A DNA stretch of 64,000 nt from an uncultured Flavobacteriaceae bacterium. GTDB lineage: Bacteria > Bacteroidota > Bacteroidia > Flavobacteriales > Flavobacteriaceae. Made by a program: the position numbers and the translations under genes. The first letter of the stretch is position 1; each line of letters begins with the position of its first letter. The stretch spans positions 434,001-498,000 of the forward strand of contig CANNAC010000001.1 in assembly GCA_947502495.1 (NCBI GenBank), in the 5' to 3' direction. The notes under the pieces were generated by a model that was given only the letters and a program-made list of their open reading frames with translations, searched no databases and was not told the origin of the DNA. Shown here piece by piece: positions 1-8,712 of the stretch.

Positions 1-2852
1 GTTATTATAATGAGGTTTTGTTCTTTTATAAGACTTACTGATAGTGCTTTTGCTTCCGCATGTTTTAAAACATTATTGGTGCATTCCTGAATAAAACGAT
101 AGCAGTTTAACGCTTGTGCTTCATTAAAAAAAGCATCGATTTTATTCACTTCTCCAGAAACAAATAAGCTAGTTTCTTTATCTATATCTAAAATTAATTG
201 CTCAATACTTTCGGTTAGTCCAAGTTGTTTTAATAATGGCGGATATAAACCACGAGAAAGAGTTCTTACTTCTTCTAAAGTGTTATGGGTAAGGGTGGTT
301 ATTTCGTCTTGATTGGTGTTTTGTGCTTTCTTTTTAATTAAAGTAAGTTGCTGACTAATACTATCATGAAGTTCTATGGCAATTCGGCTTCGTTCTTCTT
401 CTTGAGACTGTATTAAACCTTGTGAAAAGTTTTCCTGAAGGAGTTTTTTAATTTGCGCCTGTTTTAACATCCATAATAAAATGGCTATAATGATGAGGCT
501 AATTAACGCAATAAACCACCAGGTTTTATAAATAAATTCTCGACTCTTTATAGTGATGTTTAAGGAATCTGCTATTTTTTTTCTAGAAAAATCTAAGGCT
601 TCAATTTCTAAGGTGTAATTTCCAGCTGCTAAATTCGGAATTTGAATTACATTCTGGTGTTTTAAGTCTACCCATTCCTTTTTGTTTAAACGATACCTAA
701 AATTGTAATCTTGCGTAATTTTGACTGCGTTTTTTAAAGCAAAATGAAGCTCTAACGCTCTGTTTTCTGTTGGAAGTATAATGGGATTGTTAGCTTCTAA
801 ATCGATACGATTAAAGTTGGTCGTGTATTTCTTTAAGTCATTATCATATTTATTTACTTGAAGTAAAACTAATTCGGAAACATCTTTTTTTACTTCTAAA
901 TCTTCTGGTCTAAAATAGTTTAGTCCTTGAATCGTACCTACTAAAAATACATTATCATGCGTTTTTAAAGCACTATATCTATTCGCTTCGTTATTGCTTA
1001 AGCCTTCATTTTTAGAAAAACGGGTTGAGGTTTTATCTTTTGGATTATAGGATACAATACCGTTAAAAGTATTAATCCACCAAAGATCCTTGTTAAAAAG
1101 AATAGTCGCAATTCCGGCCTTTAAATCGTCTTTATAGAGTGTTGTGAAACTTTCGTTTTCCGGATTAAAGCCTATTATGTTTCCTGCTCTTGTTCCTAAT
1201 AAGTAGCCGTAATCTTTATGATAATCACACATTAAAATATAAGGATCTTCCAGTTGCGTTTTCTCATTATAGAATTTATGTTCTTTTGTTTTTAGATTAT
1301 AGGTTAGCAGTCCTTTATCTGTTCCTGCGACTACTAAATTGCTGTTTTTTTGTATTTCAAGATCGTAAATATATAAGGAGTCTGTTGCAACTAGCGGTTT
1401 ATGCGTTTTAGTACTTGTGTTAAACTCCATTAAATTATAATTCTGTGTACCATAAATAATCGTACTATCTGTAGAACGTTCCATGCATATTACGGTATAA
1501 TGGTTAAAGCGCTCGGTATTTAATGTCTTTATATTCGTTTTTAAAATGGAACCTTCATTGCTACTCCAAACAATACTATCATTTTCTTTAATGAGGTTTC
1601 GTGAAGATCTTGGGGTTAGTAATTTATTGTTTAGTTTAAGATTTAAAGGGTTTACTTCATTTGTTGTAGTATTTACATTATACCATCCTTTAAGCTCTGT
1701 AGATATTAGGTAATTTGAAGTATCTATTTCGTGAATAGACCGTATACTATTTGTTTTTAAAAAGGTTTTTATTTTTTCTGAAGGAAATTCATAATAATAT
1801 AATTCATTATTATAAGCCGTCCAGAACCCTTCTTTTAAATTATTGGAAACAATTTCAAAACCAAAGTCCACATCAGAATAGCTAACCTTTTCTGTGTACA
1901 TCGTTTTAAAACCATCTGATTCTAATAGGTTAAAATGCATTTCATCTTTTAGCAAGGATATTATAATATGATTACCTAAAGCGTCATTATAAGCATTAAA
2001 ATAGGTTTTTGAAAGTGTTGTGTTTTTTATGTCAGAAGGTATGATTTCCTTCGTTTTTTCCTGAATCGTATATAACTGTTTCCTATTGCGAATAAAAGCA
2101 TAAAAACTAGAATCTATTTTGAATATGTCTTCCATCCAAAACTTAGTTTGTCCTTTTTTAGGATGGTTAAAAGCATTTTGATCTTGTTTTTGTAATAGCT
2201 TTCCATTCCAATCAAATACCATTATAGGAAAGCAATTATCTCCAATAATACAATAGTCTTTAAAGGGAATAAATCGTGTGGAAGCAGATATTAAATATTG
2301 GTTATCTAGGTATTTATAACTAAATATAGGTTGTAAGTCAAGGTCGTTTCCTATACTGTTAATCGTAGTTTTAGCTCCTGTTTGTGTTAAAATATAATCT
2401 TTCTCTTGGTATGTAAATACATTGGAAAGTTGCACTTGATCCTTTATCGATTTTCCGGTTTTTATTCTTGTAAATACAGTGGTAATCGGATCAAATAAAT
2501 ATAAAATATGTCCAATAGCAGTTACTGCTTTGATATAAAATTTGCCATCATTACGCTTATAGATTTGTCCTATTTTGTTGATTGGCTCGTCTAAAATGGG
2601 TAACGCTATATTATGAAAAGATTTACCGTTAAAGCGTTGTAAAAATAACTGTTGGTTATTAAGGATAATAGTTCTTACATCATTATTGGTGCCGCCTAGC
2701 CATAAAAAACCATCATTATCTATACACATGGTGGTTACAAGATGTAATTCTAATCCGTCTTGCTTTGTAAAGGTTTTTTTGAATAGTTTATTCGATTGCC
2801 CAAAAGAAAGGATGGAGAATAAAAATAAAAAGAGCAACAGACTTTTATGCAT
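1..2852 (-). CDS. Two-component sensor histidine kinase with beta-propeller sensor (C-terminus cut by window)
   Basis: This minus-strand ORF is open to the window edge and is missing from the ORF track. It starts at the ATG at 2852 with a signal peptide (MHKSLLLFLFLFSILSFGQS). A very long periplasmic region has the character of ligand_gated beta-propeller (Reg_prop) repeats. A Y_Y_Y-like domain follows (YRLNKKEWVDL, AAGNYTLEIEA), then one membrane helix (WWFIALISLIIIAILLW) and a HisKA_3 dimerisation helix with the phospho-acceptor His in IAIELHDSISQQL. The start of an HATPase domain runs off the window. The kinase belongs to the NarX/DesK-like class and presumably pairs with a LuxR-type regulator outside the window. 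The ligand is unknown; related hybrids sense glycans or envelope state. Confidence 0.88.
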   Translation of the reverse strand, partial: MHKSLLLFLFLFSILSFGQSNKLFKKTFTKQDGLELHLVTTMCIDNDGFLWLGGTNNDVRTIILNNQQLFLQRFNGKSFHNIALPILDEPINKIGQIYKRNDGKFYIKAVTAIGHILYLFDPITTVFTRIKTGKSIKDQVQLSNVFTYQEKDYILTQTGAKTTINSIGNDLDLQPIFSYKYLDNQYLISASTRFIPFKDYCIIGDNCFPIMVFDWNGKLLQKQDQNAFNHPKKGQTKFWMEDIFKIDSSFYAFIRNRKQLYTIQEKTKEIIPSDIKNTTLSKTYFNAYNDALGNHIIISLLKDEMHFNLLESDGFKTMYTEKVSYSDVDFGFEIVSNNLKEGFWTAYNNELYYYEFPSEKIKTFLKTNSIRSIHEIDTSNYLISTELKGWYNVNTTTNEVNPLNLKLNNKLLTPRSSRNLIKENDSIVWSSNEGSILKTNIKTLNTERFNHYTVICMERSTDSTIIYGTQNYNLMEFNTSTKTHKPLVATDSLYIYDLEIQKNSNLVVAGTDKGLLTYNLKTKEHKFYNEKTQLEDPYILMCDYHKDYGYLLGTRAGNIIGFNPENESFTTLYKDDLKAGIATILFNKDLWWINTFNGIVSYNPKDKTSTRFSKNEGLSNNEANRYSALKTHDNVFLVGTIQGLNYFRPEDLEVKKDVSELVLLQVNKYDNDLKKYTTNFNRIDLEANNPIILPTENRALELHFALKNAVKITQDYNFRYRLNKKEWVDLKHQNVIQIPNLAAGNYTLEIEALDFSRKKIADSLNITIKSREFIYKTWWFIALISLIIIAILLWMLKQAQIKKLLQENFSQGLIQSQEEERSRIAIELHDSISQQLTLIKKKAQNTNQDEITTLTHNTLEEVRTLSRGLYPPLLKQLGLTESIEQLILDIDKETSLFVSGEVNKIDAFFNEAQALNCYRFIQECTNNVLKHAEAKALSVSLIKEQNLIII

Positions 2853-3022
2853 CAGGTCAAATTTGGGGATTTGTTGTACTTTTTTTGAAGAAAGTACATG
2901 GGTAAAGATATTCAAAAATAAAAAAAAGGAAGCAATACTATAATTGTTTATAATTATTAATAATTCTGAAGCATTAAAACACAGGGATTGGTTATTTTCA
3001 CGCTTTATAAAAGGAAAGAGAT

Positions 3023-5377
3023 TTGGAGAAGTATTTAAGTCAGTTAAACGAAGCACAATTAGCACCAACTATTCAAAAAGATGGTCCTATGATCGTCATT
3101 GCAGGAGCAGGTTCTGGGAAAACGCGTGTGCTTACCTATAGAATTGCATATTTAATGAGTCAAGGTGTAGACTCGTTTAACATATTAGCGCTAACCTTTA
3201 CCAATAAGGCAGCTAAAGAAATGAAAGAACGTATTTCCAGTATTGTTGGTAATGAAGCCAAGAATTTATGGATGGGAACGTTTCACTCTGTATTTGCTAA
3301 AATCCTTCGTTTTGAAGGGCACCATTTAGGATTCCCTAGTAATTTTACTATTTATGACGCGCAAGATTCGCAGCGTCTTTTGGGTTCTATTATAAAAGAA
3401 ATGGGCCTAGAAAAAGATATCTATAAAACCAAACAGGTTTTTAGTAGAATATCTTCTTATAAAAATAACTTAATCACCGTAAAAGCATACTTTAAGAATC
3501 CCGAATTAATGGAAGCCGATGTCATGACACGACGACCAAAAATGGGAGAGATTTACAAAGAATACGTAGATCGTTGCTTTAAAGCGGGTTGCATGGATTT
3601 TGATGATTTGTTATTACGTACCAATGAGCTATTAACTCGGTTTCCTAATGTATTAGCACAATATCAAGATAAATTTAGATACATATTAGTGGATGAGTAT
3701 CAAGATACAAACCATAGTCAATACCTTATTGTTCGTGCATTAGCCGATCGTTTTCAAAATATATGTGTGGTAGGTGATGATGCACAAAGTATTTATGCGT
3801 TCCGTGGCGCAAACATTAATAATATTTTGAATTTTCAGAAGGATTATGATGATGTGAAACTTTTTAGATTAGAGCAAAACTATCGTTCTACAAAAAATAT
3901 AGTTGGAGCTGCCAATTCCGTTATTGAGCATAATAAGACCAAAATTGATAAGATAGTTTGGACCGCAAATGATGAAGGAGCAAAGGTGAAAGTGAATCGC
4001 TCTTTAACCGATGGAGATGAAGGACGTTTTGTAGCGGGAACTATTTGGGATGAAAAAATGAACAATCAATTGCATAATAGCGATTTTGCCGTTCTATATC
4101 GTACCAATGCACAATCTCGTTCTATTGAAGATGCCTTGCGTAAAAGAGATATTCCGTATCGTATTTATGGAGGATTATCTTTCTACCAACGTAAAGAAAT
4201 AAAAGATGTAACTGCATATTTACGTTTAATTCTTAATCCTTCGGATGAGGAAGCACTAAAACGTGTTATTAATTATCCAGGAAGAGGAATAGGGCAAACC
4301 ACTATTGATAGGTTAGTGGTAGCTGCTAATGGTTACGGGAAAACAATTTTTGAGGTTTTACAAAACATTCATAAAGTCGAGATTAATATAAATGGTGGTA
4401 CAAAAAATAAGTTGCGTGATTTTGTGACTTTAATTGAAAGCTATCAAGTAATGAATAAAACGGCAAATGCATTTGATTTAGCCGAACACGTTACTAAAAG
4501 TAGCGGATTAATACGCGAATTTAATAAAGACGGAACACCAGAAGGGATTTTGCGTTTAGATAACGTGCAAGAACTTTTAAATGGTATCAAAGATTTTGTG
4601 GAAGGACAAATGGAGCTGGCAGATGCTGGAGATTCATTAGCAGAATTCTTAGAAGATGTTGCTCTAGCTACCGATTTGGATGCCGATAAAGGCGATGCAG
4701 ATCACGTGGCATTAATGACTATTCACCTTGCAAAAGGACTTGAGTTTAATCATGTCTTTATTGTTGGTTTAGAAGAGGATTTATTTCCTAGTGCTATGAG
4801 TATGAATACACGTAGCGAACTAGAAGAAGAACGTCGTTTGTTTTACGTGGCACTTACTAGAGCCGAAAAACAAGCGTATTTAACCTATGCTTTGTCTCGT
4901 TATAGATGGGGGAAATTAGTAGATTCAGAGCCTAGTCGTTTTATTGATGAAATAGACGAGACCTTTGTAGAAAATACCACTCCTAAAGAAGAAAGACGCT
5001 TTAACCCAATGTTAGATTCTGATATTTTTGGTGATACACCTCCAAATAAAATTAGATTTAAAAAACCAAAAGAACTTACTTTTAAGAAAAAGGGAACAAC
5101 TAAAAAAGAACCAGATAACTTTAAAATAGCAACACCAAAGAATTTAAAAAGGGTATCAAAAACCACAGAAAGTGCAACCGAAAGCGCAAACACAAATACA
5201 AACTTGTTTGACGGAGAATTAAGAGTTGGTAGTGTGGTAAAACACATGCGTTTTGGTAAAGGAGAAGTTTTAAAAATTGAAGGTGTTGGTGGCGATATGA
5301 AAGCTGAAATTAAGTTTCTAACTGGTGGTGTTAAGAAATTATTGCTTCGTTTTGCTAAGTTGCAGGTTATTGGATAG
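3023..5377 (+). CDS. uvrD: UvrD/PcrA-type ATP-dependent 3'-5' DNA helicase
   Basis: This is a superfamily 1A helicase acting in nucleotide excision and mismatch repair and in removing proteins from DNA. The Walker A motif GAGSGKT lies near residues 28-34, Walker B VDEYQDTN near 222, motif IV QNYRSTKNI near 288, and motifs V/VI HLAKGLEFNH and FYVALTRAEK near 567 and 607. A basic linker leads to a C-terminal PcrA Tudor-like segment (GSVVKHMRFGKGEVLKIEG). Its 784 aa are normal for the family. The start is a TTG; the N-terminus MEKYLSQLNEAQLAP fits the family, and no ATG lies between it and Walker A. The gene is divergent from the sensor kinase. Confidence 0.96.
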   Translation: MEKYLSQLNEAQLAPTIQKDGPMIVIAGAGSGKTRVLTYRIAYLMSQGVDSFNILALTFTNKAAKEMKERISSIVGNEAKNLWMGTFHSVFAKILRFEGHHLGFPSNFTIYDAQDSQRLLGSIIKEMGLEKDIYKTKQVFSRISSYKNNLITVKAYFKNPELMEADVMTRRPKMGEIYKEYVDRCFKAGCMDFDDLLLRTNELLTRFPNVLAQYQDKFRYILVDEYQDTNHSQYLIVRALADRFQNICVVGDDAQSIYAFRGANINNILNFQKDYDDVKLFRLEQNYRSTKNIVGAANSVIEHNKTKIDKIVWTANDEGAKVKVNRSLTDGDEGRFVAGTIWDEKMNNQLHNSDFAVLYRTNAQSRSIEDALRKRDIPYRIYGGLSFYQRKEIKDVTAYLRLILNPSDEEALKRVINYPGRGIGQTTIDRLVVAANGYGKTIFEVLQNIHKVEININGGTKNKLRDFVTLIESYQVMNKTANAFDLAEHVTKSSGLIREFNKDGTPEGILRLDNVQELLNGIKDFVEGQMELADAGDSLAEFLEDVALATDLDADKGDADHVALMTIHLAKGLEFNHVFIVGLEEDLFPSAMSMNTRSELEEERRLFYVALTRAEKQAYLTYALSRYRWGKLVDSEPSRFIDEIDETFVENTTPKEERRFNPMLDSDIFGDTPPNKIRFKKPKELTFKKKGTTKKEPDNFKIATPKNLKRVSKTTESATESANTNTNLFDGELRVGSVVKHMRFGKGEVLKIEGVGGDMKAEIKFLTGGVKKLLLRFAKLQVIG

Positions 5378-5384
5378 GTTTACT

Positions 5385-5419
5385 TAGTCTTTAGTCTTTA
5401 GTCTTTAGTCTTCAGTGTC
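5385..5419. repeat. Heptad repeat, NNNACTR type, five units
   Basis: On the minus strand the sequence reads GACACTG followed by AAGACTA four times. It overlaps the last codons and the stop of the esterase gene and lies 8 bp after the uvrD stop. The register matches the longer heptad array at 14825-14922. Confidence 0.8.
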
Positions 5420-6277
5420 TAAATGCGCTTCAATAAAAGTGTGTAGTTTGATCGTGGTATCTAGTAAGTTTAAGCCAACCCAGCCGTGACCTTCATTTTG
5501 ATATAGAGTAAAATCATGGATAACACCAAGATTTTCCAATTTATCACGCATTGCTGTTCCTTGTGAAGTTGGTATTAATGGATCTTCTCCGCCATAAAAT
5601 AAAATAGTTGGCGGAGCACTTGCGGTTACTTGATGGTACGGACTAACTTCTTCTAAAAGGGCAGTAGTTGCATGTACATCAAAGACATTTAATATTGCTT
5701 GTAATTCGGGATCTGTACTGTTTAGGTATGCAGGATCTGTGAAATTTGTCGGACCAACAATGCTACAAAGCATTTTTGTTTGCTCATTTATATCAAAAGC
5801 ATAGCTCCAAAGCATCGATAAATGCGCACCAGCACTTACTCCAAGAAAGCCTAAATCATCGGAAATAACATATTCATTTTGCTTGTTCCTTAGATGGTTT
5901 ACAACCGACGTGATATCATTGATTTGCATTGGGTATGCTTCGGAAGTATTTTCTGCCAACCTATAATTCATATTTACAACAGCAATATTAGATAGGTTTT
6001 CTAGCATATAATCTTTAAAACCATTCATGTCTGCTTTATCTCCAGAAGTCCAACCACCGCCATGAACTAGTATCATGATTTTAGTGTCTTCTGTTCGATT
6101 AGCAGGAAGATATAGATCGAAAACTTGGTCGCTATCGCTACCATAAGAAATGTTTAGTTCTTCATGAAATTCTAAAGGATCCATACTCGTTATATCCTCA
6201 GTATTATCTGTTTCATCACACGAAAACACACCAATTAGAAGAAGGAATAATAATAAATGCCTGAAGATATTTCGCAT
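5405..6277 (-). CDS. Alpha/beta-hydrolase esterase lipoprotein
   Basis: This is a carboxylesterase/lipase-type hydrolase of the HSL/BD-FAE-like group. The N-terminus is a lipoprotein signal with lipobox VFSC (Cys20), so it is probably anchored in the outer membrane or periplasm. The oxyanion motif HGGGW is at 72-76, the nucleophile elbow GVSAG carries Ser148, the acid is likely Asp232 (GGEDP) and the base His264 (NEGHGW). The triad is complete. It converges on uvrD. The substrate cannot be read from the sequence; acetylated or feruloylated glycans and short esters are all possible. The last codons sit inside a heptad repeat, so the exact C-terminus may vary between strains. Confidence 0.88.
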   Translation of the reverse strand: MRNIFRHLLLFLLLIGVFSCDETDNTEDITSMDPLEFHEELNISYGSDSDQVFDLYLPANRTEDTKIMILVHGGGWTSGDKADMNGFKDYMLENLSNIAVVNMNYRLAENTSEAYPMQINDITSVVNHLRNKQNEYVISDDLGFLGVSAGAHLSMLWSYAFDINEQTKMLCSIVGPTNFTDPAYLNSTDPELQAILNVFDVHATTALLEEVSPYHQVTASAPPTILFYGGEDPLIPTSQGTAMRDKLENLGVIHDFTLYQNEGHGWVGLNLLDTTIKLHTFIEAHLDTED

Positions 6278-6324
6278 AATGAATTAATTAACTACTTTGT
6301 AAACGCTTTTTAAAGATAGTTATT

Positions 6325-6945
6325 ATGGCGCAGTTTATAAAAATATACGAAGAAAATCCTAACAGTAAGATGATTAGGAAGGTAGTGGACGTGTTAAAAA
6401 AAGGAGGATTAATTATCTATCCTACAGATACCGTTTATGGTTTAGGCTGTGATATCACTAATACCAAAGCTTTAGAACGAATTGCAAGGATTAAAGGAGT
6501 AAAGCTCGAAAAAGCAAACTTCTCTTTTATTTGTCATGATTTAAGTAATTTAAGCGATTACGTAAAGCAAATTGATTCTTCGACCTTTAAAATATTAAAA
6601 CGTGCGCTTCCGGGACCATATACCTTTATTCTTCCTGGCGCAAAAAGTTTACCAGTCGTTTTTAAAAAGAAAAAAACAGTGGGTATTCGTGTGCCAAATA
6701 ACAATATAGCGCTCGAAATTGTAAAAGAATTGGGTAACCCAATTGTTTCTACTTCTATTCGTGATGACGATGCAATTTTAGAATATACCACAGATCCAGA
6801 ACTAATTTTAGAGAAATGGGGTAGCCTCGTCGATTTGGTTATTGATGGTGGTTACGGAGATAATGAAGCATCTACTATTATCGATTTCTCGGAAGGAGAT
6901 CCAATAATTGTAAGAGAAGGAAAAGGAAGCTTAGATATTTTTTAA
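6325..6945 (+). CDS. YciO/YrdC/Sua5-family protein (L-threonylcarbamoyladenylate synthase-like)
   Basis: The YrdC fold binds ATP, threonine and bicarbonate or RNA in the first step of tRNA t6A37 synthesis. The KGGLIIYPTDTVYGLGCD motif lies near residues 26-43, PGPYTFILPG near 92-101, and the closing VREGKGSLDIF at the C-terminus. At 206 aa with no Sua5 C-terminal domain, it aligns end to end with E. coli YciO by eye (MxQF start, LPGPYTFIL, VVREG end). It may therefore be a YciO paralogue rather than the essential TsaC. It is divergent from the esterase, with a short spacer. Confidence 0.9.
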   Translation: MAQFIKIYEENPNSKMIRKVVDVLKKGGLIIYPTDTVYGLGCDITNTKALERIARIKGVKLEKANFSFICHDLSNLSDYVKQIDSSTFKILKRALPGPYTFILPGAKSLPVVFKKKKTVGIRVPNNNIALEIVKELGNPIVSTSIRDDDAILEYTTDPELILEKWGSLVDLVIDGGYGDNEASTIIDFSEGDPIIVREGKGSLDIF

Positions 6946-6957
6946 TTAGAAACTAAA

Positions 6958-7050
6958 TGTCATTGCGAGGAGTGAGCGACGTGGCAATCTTTTAAATGGA
7001 AGTTAATATTTATGTTTTCAAATAGATTCTGAATCCAGTTCAGAATGACA
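6958..7050. repeat. Dispersed TGTCA-ended hairpin element, chimeric ends
   Basis: The left end TGTCATTGCGAGGAGTG... GGCAATCT forms an ATTGC/GCAAT stem. The right end AGATTCTGAATCC... CAGAATGACA forms an ATTCTGAA/TTCAGAAT stem. The two ends belong to different sequence subfamilies but share the TGTCA terminus and the AATCT inner border. Length is 93 bp, in the spacer between yciO-like and the VOC gene. Confidence 0.7.
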
Positions 7051-7104
7051 AAATCTGGTTCCTAATACTAAATTTTTGAGAAAAATTAATATAAATCAAA
7101 ATGC

Positions 7105-7452
7105 ATGAAACCCACCAACAACCACATCAATTACATAGAATTTAAAACGAAAGACTTAGAAGCAACGAAAGCGTTTTATGCGAAGGTGTTTGGTTGGACG
7201 TTCACCGATTACGGACCAACATATACATCTTTTGAAGATAGTGGAATAGCAGGTGGTTTTGAAAAAACGGAAGCAGCAATTACAAATGGTGTTCTGATAG
7301 TGCTGTATCATGAAAACTTAGAAGAAATCAAACAGCAAGTAATTGCTGCAAAGGCTAAAATTAGTGTGGATACTTTTTCTTTTCCTGGCGGAAAACGATT
7401 TCAGTTTTTAGATCCTTCTGGTAATGAGCTTGCTGTTTGGTGTTATGATTAA
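7105..7452 (+). CDS. VOC family (glyoxalase/bleomycin-resistance fold) protein
   Basis: This is a 115-aa single VOC module. The opening NHINYIEFKTKDLEATKAFYAKVFGW and the closing GGKRFQFLDPSGNELAVWCY are the two halves of the fold. His/Glu metal positions are only partly conserved, so catalytic activity is uncertain. Relatives are often annotated as glyoxalase/extradiol dioxygenase family. The start is the second of two overlapping ATGs; the one at 7101 is out of frame. It stands alone between two repeat elements. Confidence 0.9.
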   Translation: MKPTNNHINYIEFKTKDLEATKAFYAKVFGWTFTDYGPTYTSFEDSGIAGGFEKTEAAITNGVLIVLYHENLEEIKQQVIAAKAKISVDTFSFPGGKRFQFLDPSGNELAVWCYD

Positions 7453-7453
7453 T

Positions 7454-7556
7454 TCTTATTCCTGTGAAAGCAGGAATCTACATTAGATTCTAAATCCAGT
7501 TCAGAATGACAAAACCCCGTTTAGAAAGACAAAATTTAGTTTAGAAAGATAAATAT
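7454..7556. repeat. Decayed TGTCA-type hairpin element plus remnants
   Basis: The left half ATTCCTGTGAAAGCAGGAAT is a near-perfect hairpin. The right half AGATTCTAAATCC... CAGAATGACA belongs to the same right-end subfamily as the element at 6958-7050. Two degraded repeats of the right end follow (GTTTAGAAAGACAAAA, GTTTAGAAAGATAAA). Confidence 0.6.
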
Positions 7557-7566
7557 TCATGTATTT

Positions 7567-7692
7567 GCGTTAAGGATGGAAAGGTTTGTTTGAGCTCATC
7601 TTTGATAGCGAGCCTAGAAAGCCTGACGCTACGTAGCTTGACACCTTCGCCGAAATGGTTATGAAGGCTGAATAGCGAAGTAGGGTAACGCC
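7567..7692 (+). repeat. Dispersed structured intergenic element (GCGTTAAGGAT... AACGCC), copy A
   Basis: The element begins GCGTTAAGGATGGAAAGG and contains TTTGTTTGAGCTC. It carries an internal variable hairpin after CCTGAC and ends GGGTAACGCC, pairing with the opening GCGTT. A second copy lies on the minus strand at 31147-31242. The conserved ends and variable interior suggest a structured RNA or hairpin element; the Rfam Flavo-1 family is one thing to compare. Confidence 0.6.
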
Positions 7693-7693
7693 A

Positions 7694-7727
7694 TAAAAAA
7701 AGCCCAACCTTTCGGTTGAGCTTTTAA
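7694..7727 (-). terminator. Rho-independent terminator of the OmpA lipoprotein gene
   Basis: On the minus strand AGCTCAACC-GAAA-GGTTGGGCT is followed by seven T residues. It lies 20 bp past the stop of the minus-strand gene at 7747. Confidence 0.85.
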
Positions 7728-7746
7728 AATTATTCTTTTCTAAAAA

Positions 7747-8607
7747 TTAGTTTTCTTCAGAAAGTGCTTTCATTTCCGTTTCAATCATTTCATAAAATTG
7801 ATCGATTTTTGGAAGAATGTAAATTTTAGTTCTTCTGTTAATTGCTCTGTTCTCTGCAGTATCATTAGATACTAAAGGTAAATGATCTCCACGTCCTGCA
7901 GCAATTAATTGTTCTGGTTTAACACCTAAACTTTGTAATGCTCTAACAATGGAAGTACTACGTTTTACACTTAAATCCCAGTTGTCCACTAAAACACCAC
8001 CTCTGTTATATGGTACATTGTCTGTATGACCTTCTACCATTGCTTCAAAATTAGGTTTACCATTAATTACAGTAGCAACTTTTCCTAAGATTTCATTTGC
8101 TCTATCCGAAATATTGTAGCTACCTGTTTTAAATAATAACTTGTCGGATAAAGAGATAAAAACAACGCTTTTCTCTACGTTAATTTGAATATCCTCGTCA
8201 TTTAAACCAACTTCTTTCTTTAAACTCGTAACTAAAGCTAGTGTTACACTATCTTTTTTAGTTAAAGCATCTTGTAATCTAGAAATTTTAAGATCTTTTT
8301 CTTTTAAGCTTTCTAAAGATTTTTCAAGATTTGAAGCACCTTTAGTCGTTAATACAGTCATACCTTGTGTAGTTTGTATTAAATCTTTATTGGTGTCTTT
8401 CAAATTCGCTAATTGCTCTTGTAATGCAATTGCACGAGCACTTACAGCCGATTTGTCTTCTAAACAAGAGTTCAGTTTGACCGTTGCTGTATTTAATAAA
8501 TCTTGTGTTGTTTTTTGTTTGGCTTCCATAGCAGCAAATTCTTTTTTAGAAACGCATGAGCTTAAAAGCAAAAGTGCTGTTGCACTTAGTAATACAATTT
8601 TTTTCAT
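7747..8607 (-). CDS. OmpA-family outer-membrane lipoprotein
   Basis: The lipoprotein signal has lipobox LLSSC (Cys18). A coiled-coil stalk covers about residues 25-135, with heptad-rich LKDTNKDLIQT and LEKSLESLKEKDLKISRLQDAL. The C-terminal OmpA peptidoglycan-binding domain covers about 145-270 (VEGHTDNVPY, DLSVKRSTSIVRAL, AAGRGDHLPL, NRAINRRTKIYI). The Asp and Arg needed to bind diaminopimelate are present. It probably ties the outer membrane to the cell wall. It has its own terminator and appears monocistronic. Confidence 0.92.
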   Translation of the reverse strand: MKKIVLLSATALLLLSSCVSKKEFAAMEAKQKTTQDLLNTATVKLNSCLEDKSAVSARAIALQEQLANLKDTNKDLIQTTQGMTVLTTKGASNLEKSLESLKEKDLKISRLQDALTKKDSVTLALVTSLKKEVGLNDEDIQINVEKSVVFISLSDKLLFKTGSYNISDRANEILGKVATVINGKPNFEAMVEGHTDNVPYNRGGVLVDNWDLSVKRSTSIVRALQSLGVKPEQLIAAGRGDHLPLVSNDTAENRAINRRTKIYILPKIDQFYEMIETEMKALSEEN

Positions 8608-8712
8608 AATAAATGAATGGATTAAATAATGTTAATTTAACAGGACAAAATTATACAAAAGAATGATACAATATTCCATCATTAACAAAAACTTTAACAT
8701 TTTTATAAACAA

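Noticed and set aside
2686-3141. Plus-strand ORFs at 2686 and 2944
   Set aside because: The first is the antisense shadow of the sensor kinase; the second overlaps the start of uvrD in another frame and is not protein-like.
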